Part shown: positions 1 to 8,238 of the stretch, in pieces
Numbering within the stretch: position 1 is the stretch's first letter
Layout: each line of letters starts with the position of its first letter
Assembly (NCBI GenBank): GCA_949285135.1
Contig: CASDXO010000013.1
Coordinates: forward strand, 62,001-126,000
Length of the DNA stretch: 64,000 nt
Direction: 5' to 3'
DNA from: an uncultured Phascolarctobacterium sp.
Lineage (GTDB): Bacteria; Bacillota; Negativicutes; Acidaminococcales; Acidaminococcaceae
Notes under the pieces: model-generated
The model's database searches: none
What the model was told of the DNA's origin: nothing
Seen by the model: the letters and a program-made list of their open reading frames with translations, nothing else
Translations under genes and position numbers: made by a program

Positions 1-2
1 TC

Positions 3-896
3 AAAAGGATGCTGCGTTTGGCGTTGCCGGTATCACTGTCCAGTCTGATGCTGCCGATTGGGGCGAATCTTGACCTTTTAATCGTACCCCAGCGTCTGGA
101 AGTGGCAGGTTTCAGTGTCAGGACTGCTACGGAATTGTTTGGTTATCTTACCGGTATGGCGGTGCCGCTGGTAAATTTGGCGGCAATTTTTACTGCTGCC
201 ATGACCATCAGCCTTGTGCCTTCTATTTCTGAGTCCAGAGCTTTGGGTAATCTTGATGCTATCAGAGAAAAAATCATGATTGCTTTCAGAGTTGCTATGA
301 TTATTACCTGCCCTTGTTTTATGGGACTGTATTTTCTGGCTGAGAAGGTCGCTGCGCTGATCTATAATGCGCCGGGAGCTGCTGATGCTATTCAGACCAT
401 GAGTATAGGCATTTTGTTCCTGGGCTTACACCAGATTAGTACCGGCATTCTGCAGGGACTCGGTAAAACGGCCATCCCTGTTATTAATATGATTTTAGCC
501 GGTGTAGTTAAAGTTGTGCTCAGCTGGACGCTGACGGCTGTGCCTGCTTTGGGTGTGAAAGGTGCTTCCATGGCGACTGTTGCTGATTTTGCCGTAGCAG
601 CCATTATTAATATGTGTTTTATCTATAAGTTTACGGGTTATCATCTCTCCTGTGGCAATCTGCTGAGGCCTTTGGCTGCTTCCGGAGTCATGGGGGCGGC
701 TATTTACGGGGTGCTGTATTTCTGTGACAGCTGGGGTGCATGGTCTATTCTGGTTGCGATGGCGGTTGCCGTGCCTTCCTATGCATTAGCGCTTACAGCC
801 TGCGGCGGACTGCACAGAGAGGATTTGGAAAATATACCTTTTGTAGGCGCAAGAATGCTGCGGGCCGGGCAGCGGTTTGGTTATTTTAAGGGATGA
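3..896 (+). CDS. SpoVB/MATE-like polysaccharide or lipid-linked precursor flippase, C-terminal part
   Basis: The reading frame is open at the left window edge, so only about the last 297 residues are present. The protein is a chain of hydrophobic helices separated by short loops. The sequence LVPSISESRALGNLDAIREK followed by a helical pair, then GILQGLGKTAIPVINM and GVKGASMATVADF, is the pattern of the C-terminal half of SpoVB/MurJ-type MOP-superfamily flippases. Such proteins move undecaprenyl-linked precursors across the inner membrane. An M23 peptidase starts four bases after the stop, so the two are probably cotranscribed. MurJ proper and a Wzx-type exporter cannot be separated from this fragment; the SpoVB type fits best. 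Confidence 0.75.
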   Translation, partial: KRMLRLALPVSLSSLMLPIGANLDLLIVPQRLEVAGFSVRTATELFGYLTGMAVPLVNLAAIFTAAMTISLVPSISESRALGNLDAIREKIMIAFRVAMIITCPCFMGLYFLAEKVAALIYNAPGAADAIQTMSIGILFLGLHQISTGILQGLGKTAIPVINMILAGVVKVVLSWTLTAVPALGVKGASMATVADFAVAAIINMCFIYKFTGYHLSCGNLLRPLAASGVMGAAIYGVLYFCDSWGAWSILVAMAVAVPSYALALTACGGLHREDLENIPFVGARMLRAGQRFGYFKG

Positions 897-900
897 GAAA

Positions 901-1860
901 ATGAAGATAACAGAAAACAATAATCACGATGAACAATGTGAAAGCTGCAGAATAATCCTGCCGGGTAATAAAGTTTTTTCCTGCAGTGCAGGCAGTTTTA
1001 AATGGTTGGTGGTGCTGGGAGCAATTATTATTCTGGCATCTGTATCGGCAGCAGGTTATTTCGGTTACCGTTTATATCAGTTTCGCAGTGAGCAGCAGGC
1101 TTTTGCCGAATATCAGCAGCATAAGGCTGAAGAGCAGGCTGCATTGCAGAAAATGCTGAATGATAATGAGAAAATGCTGCGTGATATGGCAGAGCTTTCC
1201 AACCTTGAGAAAAAATTGCGCCGTACTCTGATTCGTGAAGTTGACAGCAATAAATTTTTAAGCGGTAATGATGTGGCAAATGAGCAGCAGGAAGCTGCTC
1301 GCTATCTGGGACAGGGTGGTCCCAGAGAAAGTATGGGAGCCAATGAGATTAAGGCAGTGCTGCAGGCTCAGAATCAGAATATCGGGCAGATGATTGCAGA
1401 GAGGAAAAGCTCTGTTTCAGAGCTGCTGCAAATAATAGGCGGCAGCAGCGGTTCACTGGCAGCATTTCCTGATAAGTGGCCTGTACAGGATGGTGAAATC
1501 AGTTCGCCGTACGGCAGCCGTGTGGGCCCAATAGAAGGCGGTTATGAATGGCATCAGGGCATTGATATCGCTGTCGACTTTGGTGCTCCGGTATATGCCA
1601 GTGCGGCCGGCAAGGTTGAACAGGCTGGCTGGAATGGCGGTTATGGACGCTATGTGAGAATTGACCACGGTAACGGTTATGAAAGTGCTTACGGACATAT
1701 GAGCAGTATTGCCGTAGAAGCCGGGCAGCAGGTGTCCAAAGGTGAGATTATCGGTTTTGTTGGCAGCAGCGGTTACAGTACCGGGCCCCATGTACATTAT
1801 GAGGTTCTTGTAGACGGACAGGCAGTTGATCCTTATTATATGCTTAAAAGCAAAGAATAA
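901..1860 (+). CDS. Membrane-anchored M23 (LytM) family peptidase
   Basis: A 319-aa envelope protein. One transmembrane helix lies near residues 37-60, a coiled-coil stretch follows (about 70-185), then a C-terminal LytM domain. All zinc ligands and catalytic residues are visible: H218 and D222 in WHQGIDIA, and H297 and H299 in GPHVHYE. The fold should therefore be an active zinc endopeptidase acting on peptidoglycan crosslinks, or an amidase activator of the EnvC type. I chose ATG 901 rather than the in-frame TTG at 877 because AAGGG lies about eight bases upstream. A close paralogue lies at 12277-13233 with the same TM, coiled-coil and M23 layout. The preceding flippase gene suggests a role in wall assembly. 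Confidence 0.85.
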   Translation: MKITENNNHDEQCESCRIILPGNKVFSCSAGSFKWLVVLGAIIILASVSAAGYFGYRLYQFRSEQQAFAEYQQHKAEEQAALQKMLNDNEKMLRDMAELSNLEKKLRRTLIREVDSNKFLSGNDVANEQQEAARYLGQGGPRESMGANEIKAVLQAQNQNIGQMIAERKSSVSELLQIIGGSSGSLAAFPDKWPVQDGEISSPYGSRVGPIEGGYEWHQGIDIAVDFGAPVYASAAGKVEQAGWNGGYGRYVRIDHGNGYESAYGHMSSIAVEAGQQVSKGEIIGFVGSSGYSTGPHVHYEVLVDGQAVDPYYMLKSKE

Positions 1861-1862
1861 AT

Positions 1863-1903
1863 AAAAAAGCAGTTATATCCTTCAGGATATAACTGCTTTT
1901 TGC
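1863..1903. terminator. Bidirectional intrinsic terminator
   Basis: A perfect 13-bp stem (AGCAGTTATATCC with its complement) closes a TTCA loop. It is flanked by an A-run on the left and a T-run on the right, so it can stop the M23 gene (+) and purC (-), which converge here. Confidence 0.85.
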
Positions 1904-1916
1904 TGTTTGCGGTAAA

Positions 1917-2600
1917 TTATTTGCCGAGAATAATCTTGGTCAGATCCATGGGGTCAACGATTTTGCCGTCTTTGTAAACGCGCATATTGCCGCTGGCAAT
2001 TTCGTCAATCAGGATTACTTCATTGTTGTTGTAACCAAATTCAAATTTGATATCATACAGATCCAGACCTTTTTTAGCCAGATCAGCAGCAACGATATGG
2101 GTAATCTTCAAGGTTTGTTCTTTCATGCTTTCAAACATTTCGCGGGTCATGATGTGCAGTGCTTCCAGACCTTCACAGGTAACCAGCGGATCGCCTTTGG
2201 CATCATCTTTGAAAGTAGTTTCAACATAGCCGCCGGGCAGTTCGGTGCCGTCAGCAATGTAATCGCCGTAACGACGGATAAAGCTGCCGGTTGCTTTCAG
2301 GCGGCAGATAACTTCCAGACCTTTGCCGAATACTTTGGCAGGCAGAACTTCCATGGTAGCTTCGTCAACGTTTGCGGATACATAATGGGTTTTGATGCCT
2401 GCTTCTTTCAGGATTTCAAAGAAATGAATGGAGGTTTCCAGATTTGCTTTGCCGATACCTTCGATAGTCAGGCCGATGCTGTTTTCGCCCGGATCAAAAA
2501 CGCCGTCTTTACCGGTGCAGTCATCTTTAAATTTCAACAGTACATTACCGTTTTCCAGCTGATAAACGGTTTTGGTTTTACCTTCGTAAATTTTTTCCAT
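1917..2600 (-). CDS. purC: Phosphoribosylaminoimidazole-succinocarboxamide (SAICAR) synthase
   Basis: A 227-aa protein that ligates aspartate to CAIR with ATP in de novo purine synthesis (cytosol). The N-terminus [17 protein letters not shown] is the glycine-rich nucleotide-binding strand pair typical of Pur[22 protein letters not shown] and the late IKFEFG-VILIDEI segment match the CAIR/aspartate and metal-binding regions. It stands alone, away from other pur genes. The start is supported by AAAGGGTG upstream. A PurR homologue is encoded at 59255-60073, but I found no clear PurBox in the purC upstream region. The segment after DDCTGKDG differs from E. coli PurC, so a divergent subfamily is likely. 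Confidence 0.88.
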   Translation of the reverse strand: MEKIYEGKTKTVYQLENGNVLLKFKDDCTGKDGVFDPGENSIGLTIEGIGKANLETSIHFFEILKEAGIKTHYVSANVDEATMEVLPAKVFGKGLEVICRLKATGSFIRRYGDYIADGTELPGGYVETTFKDDAKGDPLVTCEGLEALHIMTREMFESMKEQTLKITHIVAADLAKKGLDLYDIKFEFGYNNNEVILIDEIASGNMRVYKDGKIVDPMDLTKIILGK

Positions 2601-2643
2601 AATAGCACCCTTTCGTTAGTAACAAGTTTATCTGAACATATTT

Positions 2644-2672
2644 ATCCTATCACAAAGTGTTTTTTTGCTCAA
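2644..2672 (-). promoter_or_regulatory. Candidate sigma-70 promoter of purC
   Basis: Read on the minus strand: TTGAGC, a 17-base spacer, then TAGGAT, about 45 bases upstream of the purC start. The -10 box is imperfect. Confidence 0.4.
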
Positions 2673-2843
2673 GAAAATTGTAAAAAAATTTACTGCAGTA
2701 AAATGTTTGCGTTACCAATTGTCGGTCATAATTATTAGGAATAAAAGATATTCCGAAAAGCAATTTGCCATCCGTGTCGCTTATTTCTATAATATTGCCT
2801 GTCAGTGATACTGGCAAAATAGAGTATAAAAGAGATGGTTTAG

Positions 2844-4004
2844 TTGCAGATGCTTCTGCTTTTACGTGGTTTTGTTGTTTTAGGAGTTATGCTGATGCAT
2901 ACGGCCTGGTTTTTTCAGCAGGCAGCAAACAACACTTGGGAAACTGTTTCCGTGATGATTTTGGATATTATTTCGCTTTTTGCAGTACCGCTTTTTATGT
3001 TTGTTTCCGGATATTTGTTTATCAGCCGACATGGGCATGCTGATATGTACGGTAGAGATTTCTGCAAAAAGATGTTTCTGTCAGTCCTGTCGCCCTATTT
3101 ACTGTTTTCTCTGTTATATATTATTGGTGCCTGCTGGTTTAATCACAGTAATTATAGTGCAGCAGACATTGTTTGGATGATGGCTACCGGCAGTGCGGCG
3201 GTGCATATGGGATTTTTTCGGGCTCTGTTTGGCTTTTATGTTTTTTATCCGTTCATAATAAGGTGCTTTAAATACTGTCACAGGAAAAAATATTTGTTAC
3301 TGTATTTTGTCGCGGTAATATTTTTGCAGATATTATGGAAAAGTCTGAATAACATAACTTTTTCTGAACACATAACTTTTTATTTTATTCTGGTTTTTTC
3401 TTTTCTGCGCTATATAGCGTATTTTTCCTTTGGCATGGTGACCTATCTTTATCACAGGCGCATTTTAAAGTGGATAGGGCAATATTACGCAAGGCTGAAT
3501 CTGCTGCTTGTGCTGTTTGTACCCGCAATAGGCGGCTGCTGGTTTGCCAGGTATTATCTGCAGGATTACAGAATACTGGAATTTATCTGTTTCCCTTTAA
3601 ATCTTTTTCTGTATACCATACTTATAGCAATGCTTTTTTTCGTTGCCAGTCATCTTGTTAGAAAAAATAATTTCGGCAGGTATGCGGTGGCTTATCTTGG
3701 CAATTATTCTTTTGGCATTTTTTTACTGCACGTAATATTTATGTGTTGCGGGGACAGATTATTGTTATTGGCAGGTATTACGCCGGACAGACTGATATTT
3801 TATCCGCTGCTTTTTGCCATGATGCTTACGCTGAGTATTTTAGCCATGGAAATCATTATACATTTGCCATGTTGTGAATATTTGGTTGGAAAAGTAAGCA
3901 AGGTACATACTGCCGATAAGGAAGCTGTCGATTTAGGTTTTCTCGTCAGGAATCTGCTGCAGAGTTATTATGGTAAAGTAAATAGAAAAAAACATGGAGC
4001 ATGA
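2844..4004 (+). CDS. Acyltransferase 3 (OafA/WecH-like) membrane protein
   Basis: A polytopic protein of about 386 aa with some ten predicted membrane helices. The N-terminal LLLLRGFVVLGVMLMHTAWFF resembles the (D)xLRGxAxxxVxxxH signature of acyltransferase-3 enzymes, with the catalytic-type histidine present. Family members move acetyl or other acyl groups onto sugars or lipids at the membrane. The start is doubtful. A TAG stop sits directly before the TTG at 2844, the Shine-Dalgarno sequence is poor, and the usual acidic residue before LRG is missing, so the first about 5-10 residues may be lost or the start unusual. There is no obvious functional partner nearby, so the substrate is unknown. 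Confidence 0.7.
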   Translation: MQMLLLLRGFVVLGVMLMHTAWFFQQAANNTWETVSVMILDIISLFAVPLFMFVSGYLFISRHGHADMYGRDFCKKMFLSVLSPYLLFSLLYIIGACWFNHSNYSAADIVWMMATGSAAVHMGFFRALFGFYVFYPFIIRCFKYCHRKKYLLLYFVAVIFLQILWKSLNNITFSEHITFYFILVFSFLRYIAYFSFGMVTYLYHRRILKWIGQYYARLNLLLVLFVPAIGGCWFARYYLQDYRILEFICFPLNLFLYTILIAMLFFVASHLVRKNNFGRYAVAYLGNYSFGIFLLHVIFMCCGDRLLLLAGITPDRLIFYPLLFAMMLTLSILAMEIIIHLPCCEYLVGKVSKVHTADKEAVDLGFLVRNLLQSYYGKVNRKKHGA

Positions 4005-4029
4005 CGTATATGTCGTGCTCCATGTTTTT
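3991..4029. terminator. Bidirectional terminator between acyltransferase and LysR genes
   Basis: A stem of about 14-16 bp (CATGGAGCATGACG with its GU-tolerant complement) around TATA overlaps the acyltransferase stop codon and ends in a T-run. It also covers the 3' end of the convergent LysR gene. Confidence 0.8.
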
Positions 4030-4960
4030 ATATGCGCTCACGGCGCAGCAATTCTTCCAGATTGCAAACCTGCTGGGAATTACGTTTCTGGGCGTAAAAT
4101 TTTAAAAATTTTTGCGCGATAACAGAAAGTGGTCTGTCTTTAACCTTGACTATAGTCTTAAAAAGCCTGATATCCGGATCAGTTATTTTCTTTTTTATTA
4201 GCTGCGGACCAAGATTTTCTTCTGGTTCTGCAGGAACTATAGCAGCAGCGATATTGTCTATGGCCCATTGCAGAGCAGTGCTGCGAGTGGTGCTGATACA
4301 GACGATGTGCTTTAACGCAGGTAATTCGGAATGACGCTGTTTTAGCAGTTCCCAGCAGCCGGCAGAAATACTTACAGGGATTTCTGCCATAGAAGCTAAT
4401 TTTATGTCGGTATCAGCATTGTTTATTTGAGGTGCATCCTTATGAAAGACTGCAAATAACTCTTCTTTGCGTCTGAATAACACTTCAAAATTATTTTCGT
4501 GGGTGATGGGGACACTGAAAATACCAAGTTCAGTAATGCCGTTTAAAAGTTGCTGCACCTGGTCGGTAATGCCGCCTTCGTAAATTTCGTAGGTGATATT
4601 GGGGTGCTGAAGATGAAAGTCTTTCAGTACATTACTGATGAAAAGGGAAGAACGTGAATTAGCAGCACTTATCCTGAGCGTGCCAATAGCACCGCCTGTG
4701 ACGCTGTCAATTTCCATTTTGGCCAGGTCTTCCAGAGAGCAGATATATTTTGCTTTCTGATATAGAATATGACCGGCATCCGTAAGAATGAGCTGACGAC
4801 TTCCTCGTTGGGTTATAATCAGCTTGGTGCCGAAGTAATTTTCCAGTGCCTTGAGCTGCTTACTGAGAGCTGGTTGGGCCAGATGTACGCATTCCGCCGC
4901 ACCGGTAAAGCTGCCTGCCTCTATAATAGCAAGAAAATTTCTGTAGTTTTCTAATTCCAT
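4028..4960 (-). CDS. LysR-family transcriptional regulator
   Basis: A 310-aa regulator. The N-terminal winged helix (about residues 1-60) has the classical pattern NFLAIIEAGSFTGAAECVHLAQPALSKQLKALE. A linker helix and a periplasmic-binding-protein-like effector domain follow (about 90-295). A strong AGGAGG lies four bases before the ATG. The gene is transcribed away from the small ORF at 5172 and the transporter unit at 5642-7142. LysR proteins often control such divergent neighbours, so that unit is a candidate target. No effector can be deduced from sequence. Confidence 0.88.
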   Translation of the reverse strand: MELENYRNFLAIIEAGSFTGAAECVHLAQPALSKQLKALENYFGTKLIITQRGSRQLILTDAGHILYQKAKYICSLEDLAKMEIDSVTGGAIGTLRISAANSRSSLFISNVLKDFHLQHPNITYEIYEGGITDQVQQLLNGITELGIFSVPITHENNFEVLFRRKEELFAVFHKDAPQINNADTDIKLASMAEIPVSISAGCWELLKQRHSELPALKHIVCISTTRSTALQWAIDNIAAAIVPAEPEENLGPQLIKKKITDPDIRLFKTIVKVKDRPLSVIAQKFLKFYAQKRNSQQVCNLEELLRRERI

Positions 4961-5171
4961 TGTGCCTCCTAAACAGCATTAGTTACAGTATAAATTTATT
5001 TTATTGTAGCATCGCCAATACAGCTTGTAAATAATTTTATTAATTAGAAGTAAATACTAATAATTATATCTTTTATGCCTAACTGATATTTTTATTTCTG
5101 TGTTATTTTATATATAATTTAAAATACCTAAGAGAAATAAATATTATTTGATAGTAAAGGAAGTGAGCTTT

Positions 5172-5366
5172 ATGGCAGAAGGAAAATCTGACTGTAAATT
5201 ATTTGCAGCTGCTCATGGAAGCGGTATTTTAGAGCATTTATGCAAAAAAAGAAAACTGGCGGCAAGGGTATTTCCTCATTGTGGTGAACGTGGTTACGGT
5301 TTCAGCAGATTTGTACAGGGGCAAAAACTCAGTATGGCTTCTCTTAGGGCTTTAAAAAGGATTTAG
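5172..5366 (+). CDS. Small ORF of unknown function (possible gene remnant)
   Basis: 64 codons starting at an ATG preceded by AAAGGAAGTG. The product is basic and soluble, with two cysteines (one in SDCKLF, one in EHLCKK) plus one in HCGER. The segment ARVFPHCGERGYGF faintly recalls the [VIL]-P-D-x-G-E-R-Y tail of cysteine synthases, but the aspartate and tyrosine are not conserved, so this may be chance or a decayed 3' end. Upstream sequence to 4961 is AT-rich and shows no coding continuation. It is followed by a good terminator at 5476. Whether it is translated is uncertain. Confidence 0.35.
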   Translation: MAEGKSDCKLFAAAHGSGILEHLCKKRKLAARVFPHCGERGYGFSRFVQGQKLSMASLRALKRI

Positions 5367-5475
5367 ATTTATGTTGTACTGGACAATGTTATATCAGCTG
5401 CTGCAAACAAAGCGGCGGCTGATAACAGAACTTTATGATAGCTCTGTATTATAAGATTCTTATATAGTAAATAAC

Positions 5476-5511
5476 AAAAAAGCTCTTCCAGTTATCAGGA
5501 AGAGCTTTTTT
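5476..5511. terminator. Intrinsic terminator
   Basis: AGCTCTTCC and its complement form a 9-bp stem around an 8-base loop, with A-runs and T-runs on both flanks. It isolates the small ORF at 5172 from the transporter unit. The bases from 5367 to 5475 hold only a 27-codon ORF (start 5371) that I do not support. Confidence 0.75.
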
Positions 5512-5641
5512 GTTGCATGTATGCTTAAAATTCATATTTTTTATAAAAATTAGTTATTTTTCTTATTTAGGAATATTTTGTATAATTTTTACGAAAAGCA
5601 TGCAGCTGCTGTTTACAGGCATATTAAAGGAGGGAAGTGAT

Positions 5642-5857
5642 ATGGATAAATCAATCAATGATGCTGAGCAAATAGCGGAGCAGAAAGAACTGCATAAAAT
5701 AAAAAAATGTCTGCAGCAGGCTGACCAGTCCTGTTATCACAGGATTATCCAGCATCATAAAAGGCATGGTAAAACATTGCCGCATTATCGTGATCATGTA
5801 CATCTATTTTTGAATACATTTCAATATATTAATATTTTTAGCAGGAACAGGGGGTAA
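5642..5857 (+). CDS. Small hypothetical protein, coupled to the SLC13 transporter
   Basis: A 71-aa ORF with an excellent ribosome site (AAAGGAGGG, about eight bases before ATG). Its stop lies seven bases before the transporter start. The transporter's own Shine-Dalgarno (AGGGGG) is the last codons of this ORF, so translation is likely coupled. The product is hydrophilic and charged, rich in Lys, Gln and His (LHKIKKCLQQADQSCYHRII). It has no signal peptide and no membrane helix. I recognise no family. A TATAAT at 5581-5586 could be the -10 box of the pair. It could be a small regulator or partner of the transporter, or a leader peptide. Confidence 0.6.
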   Translation: MDKSINDAEQIAEQKELHKIKKCLQQADQSCYHRIIQHHKRHGKTLPHYRDHVHLFLNTFQYINIFSRNRG

Positions 5858-5864
5858 TAAATAT

Positions 5865-7142
5865 ATGACACCTGCAATTAAATGCTTGTTGCTGTTGGCA
5901 GTGGTAGCACTGCTGTTTATAACTGAACTTATTCCACTGGCTGTGACAGCCGTAGGTGCCGCTGTTGGCTGTTGGGTACTGGGACTGATTCCGGAAGAAC
6001 AAATCTTCATGGGGTTGGCTGATTCAACAGTCGTGCTGTTCGGCGGCATGTTTATTGTCGGTGCCGCCATGTTTTATACGGGTCTGGCTCAGCGCATCGG
6101 CGGTGCAGTAGTCAAAATGTGCGGTACGGGTGAAAACAGGCTGATGTTTGGTATCATGGCTGTTGCGGCAGTTATGTCTGCTTTTTTATCTAATACGGGG
6201 ACGACAGCATGTTTGATACCTGTTGTACTGGCAATTTGTGCCAATGCAAAAATATCGGCTTCGCGGGAGTTAATGCCGCTGGCTTTTGCAGCCGGGCTGG
6301 GAGGAACCATAACGCTGATTGGTACACCGCCTAATATACTTGCCAATGTGGCATTAAAAGCGGCAGGCATGCCGGAATTGCAATTTGGTTTTTTTGAATA
6401 TGCCTACATAGGTATTCCTATAACGATTGCGGGTATACTTTATATGATGTTTGTAGGAAAATATCTGCTGCCTAAAGAAATGCTTGCTGCTGATGCGGTA
6501 GCAGTAGAACAGGAAATTACTGCCAACAGTACCGATTCCCGCAAACAGGTTATCTGTGGTCTGATTATGGCAGGTGTTATCATATCTATGGCAGTGAATA
6601 TCATACCGCTGGAAATTGCTGCTGTGGTGGGTGCATTGCTCTGCGTACTGACTGGCTGCCTTACTGAAAGGCAGGCCTACAGCTCTATTGACTGGATTAC
6701 AATTTTTCTCTTTGCAGGCATGATACCGGTTGCTTCGGCTATGAATGCTACAGGTGCTGGCAAGCTGATTGCTGAAGCAACGGTCAGGATGCTGGGAGGT
6801 AATCCTTCTCCCTATCTTGTTACTGCAGTCTTATTCTGTCTGGCTGTTCTGCTGACGCAGTTTATGTCCAATACTGCTTCTAAAGCTTTGTTATGTCCTG
6901 TGGGCATTGCCCTTTCCTCACAGATGGGTGCTTCTCCGAAAGCTGTACTGATGGCTATTTTAATTGCTTCCAGTTGTGCTTTCGCTTCGCCGGTAGGAAC
7001 GCCGCCGAATACATTGGTGCTGGGGCCTGGTAGCTATAAATTTCTGGATTATGTTAAAGCAGGGTCTGGGCTGGTATTTGTCTGTCTGATTGTGTCTATT
7101 ATCGTTATTCCCGTAGTCTGGCCCTTTTTCCCGCAGGGATAA
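5865..7142 (+). CDS. DASS/SLC13-family sodium-coupled carboxylate transporter
   Basis: A 425-aa inner-membrane protein with two homologous halves. Each half has the family's substrate- and sodium-binding SNT signature: S109-N110-T111 in LSNTGTTA and S335-N336-T337 in MSNTASKAL. Each is followed by a GTPPN loop (GTPPNILANV, GTPPNTLVLG). These features match VcINDY-type di- and tricarboxylate symporters in this superfamily. The hydrophilic substitutions of ArsB-type relatives are absent. Succinate, fumarate, malate or citrate are plausible substrates. Succinate is attractive if the host is a succinate-consuming Phascolarctobacterium, but sequence alone does not fix it. It is cotranscribed with the 71-aa ORF and may be controlled by the LysR gene upstream. 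Confidence 0.85.
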   Translation: MTPAIKCLLLLAVVALLFITELIPLAVTAVGAAVGCWVLGLIPEEQIFMGLADSTVVLFGGMFIVGAAMFYTGLAQRIGGAVVKMCGTGENRLMFGIMAVAAVMSAFLSNTGTTACLIPVVLAICANAKISASRELMPLAFAAGLGGTITLIGTPPNILANVALKAAGMPELQFGFFEYAYIGIPITIAGILYMMFVGKYLLPKEMLAADAVAVEQEITANSTDSRKQVICGLIMAGVIISMAVNIIPLEIAAVVGALLCVLTGCLTERQAYSSIDWITIFLFAGMIPVASAMNATGAGKLIAEATVRMLGGNPSPYLVTAVLFCLAVLLTQFMSNTASKALLCPVGIALSSQMGASPKAVLMAILIASSCAFASPVGTPPNTLVLGPGSYKFLDYVKAGSGLVFVCLIVSIIVIPVVWPFFPQG

Positions 7143-7181
7143 ATTGTATTCGGTAATAAAATACAGTTAAAAGTGGTTATA

Positions 7182-7210
7182 TTGCATTGGTGCGGGTTGT
7201 ATGGTATAAT
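7182..7210 (+). promoter_or_regulatory. Promoter of tRNA-Gly
   Basis: TTGCAT (7182-7187), 17-base spacer, perfect TATAAT (7205-7210), 23 bases before the mature tRNA. Confidence 0.75.
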
Positions 7211-7233
7211 ACGGGAGAATTAAAATTATATCT

Positions 7234-7308
7234 GCGGGTATAGCTCAGTGGTAGAGCAGCGGCTTCCCAAGCCGCGTGTCACGAGTTCGAATCTCGCTAC
7301 CCGCTCCA
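7234..7308 (+). tRNA. tRNA-Gly (anticodon CCC)
   Basis: A 75-nt cloverleaf with encoded CCA. The acceptor stem is GCGGGTA/TACCCGC, the D-arm GCTC-AGTGGTA-GAGC, the anticodon stem GCGGC/GCCGC with loop TTCCCAA, and the T-loop TTCGAAT. The first T-stem pair (49-65) is A-C instead of a Watson-Crick pair. It reads GGG codons. Confidence 0.95.
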
Positions 7309-7317
7309 GAAAAAAGT

Positions 7318-7349
7318 ACGTCCCCCGAATTTTTCGGAGGACGTTTTTT
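7318..7349. terminator. Terminator after tRNA-Gly, shared with the convergent lipoprotein gene
   Basis: ACGTCC and CCGA pair with TCGG and GGACGT, with one bulged base and a T-rich loop, then a T-run. On the minus strand the same hairpin is followed by TTTTTT. Confidence 0.75.
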
Positions 7350-8238
7350 ATTTTGTTATAAAGATGTCGGCATAACTGCCATTTTCTATATCTTCGGGTT
7401 TGTTGTCGGAAAATACGGTGACAGCGTTCTTGTCAACAGATTGAATAAACCCGGGGAAAGGAGGAAATCCTTTAATATTTATTGTTACCTGTTGTTGAGG
7501 CTGCAGCTGTGCTGCTAAAGCCTTGTCAGGTGAGAAGGTAATGGTACAGGTATCAGTAGCAGTGACCGTCATTATTTTTTGACCGGCTTCTGCAGTGAAA
7601 TTATTTTCGGCTGTCTTTTCTGTAATAATACCGGTACATGGACTGGCTGCTTCGTTTTGCAGCTGCTTGTCCCGCAGCATTTGCTGCTCCGTCTGAAGCT
7701 GGCTGATAAGTTGTTTTTGTGAATTAATAGCTTCCGGAGACGATGGCTTGAGCAGAATATTATGCTGGCTTGCTGCCTGCAGTGCAGCCTGAGCAGCAGC
7801 AAGTTCTTCCTGTGCAGCTTGGGCCTGTCGGCGTGCAATGGCACCCTGGGCCAGTAATTTATTCATTTTTTCAGCATTTTGCCGTGCCAGATTGTACCTC
7901 TGCTGAGCGGCTGCAATATTGCCTGGATTCGTTCCGCTGCTGGATGGTTCTTCCATGCTTTTTAAATCAGCTTTAGCTTTGGCAAGCTTCGTAGTAATAA
8001 GCTCTTCCTGTCTGTCTGTTTCTTCATCGGCAATGGCGAATAAAGGCTGCCCTTTACTGATGCGTTCACCCTGTTCGCTGATCATACCTCTGATTTTGCC
8101 GGTTGCCGGCGCTTCAATGGTATATATCGGTATATCTATTTTTCCGCCGCCGATTTTTTTGCCGGCTGGATTGTTGTTGCTGCAGCCGCAGATTAGCATT
8201 ATCGCAGCCAATAGTATGGTTAAAATAATTTTTGGCAT
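7348..8238 (-). CDS. HlyD-like periplasmic adaptor (membrane fusion) lipoprotein
   Basis: A 296-aa exported lipoprotein. It has an N-terminal signal with lipobox LICGC, then a lipoyl/biotinyl half (PATGKIRGMISEQGERISKGQPLFAI). A long Ala/Gln-rich coiled-coil hairpin follows (about residues 75-185), then the second lipoyl half (ASPCTGIITEKTAENNFTAEAGQKIM) and a beta-barrel region. This is the architecture of adaptors that bridge an inner-membrane pump to an outer-membrane channel. No ABC, RND or MFS pump and no TolC gene lies nearby, so the partner is unknown. The ribosome site AAGGAGA sits nine bases upstream. Convergent with tRNA-Gly. Confidence 0.78.
   Translation of the reverse strand: MPKIILTILLAAIMLICGCSNNNPAGKKIGGGKIDIPIYTIEAPATGKIRGMISEQGERISKGQPLFAIADEETDRQEELITTKLAKAKADLKSMEEPSSSGTNPGNIAAAQQRYNLARQNAEKMNKLLAQGAIARRQAQAAQEELAAAQAALQAASQHNILLKPSSPEAINSQKQLISQLQTEQQMLRDKQLQNEAASPCTGIITEKTAENNFTAEAGQKIMTVTATDTCTITFSPDKALAAQLQPQQQVTINIKGFPPFPGFIQSVDKNAVTVFSDNKPEDIENGSYADIFITK

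Noticed and set aside
2601-2760. PurBox in front of purC
   Set aside because: No match to the AWWWCCGAACWWT pattern was found despite the PurR homologue in the window.
2765-3043. 92-codon ORF overlapping the acyltransferase start
   Set aside because: Out of frame with the conserved LRG motif, and its sequence shows no domain; I considered a frameshifted N-terminus but cannot support it.
5371-5454. 27-codon ORF before the terminator at 5476
   Set aside because: No ribosome site and no recognisable sequence.
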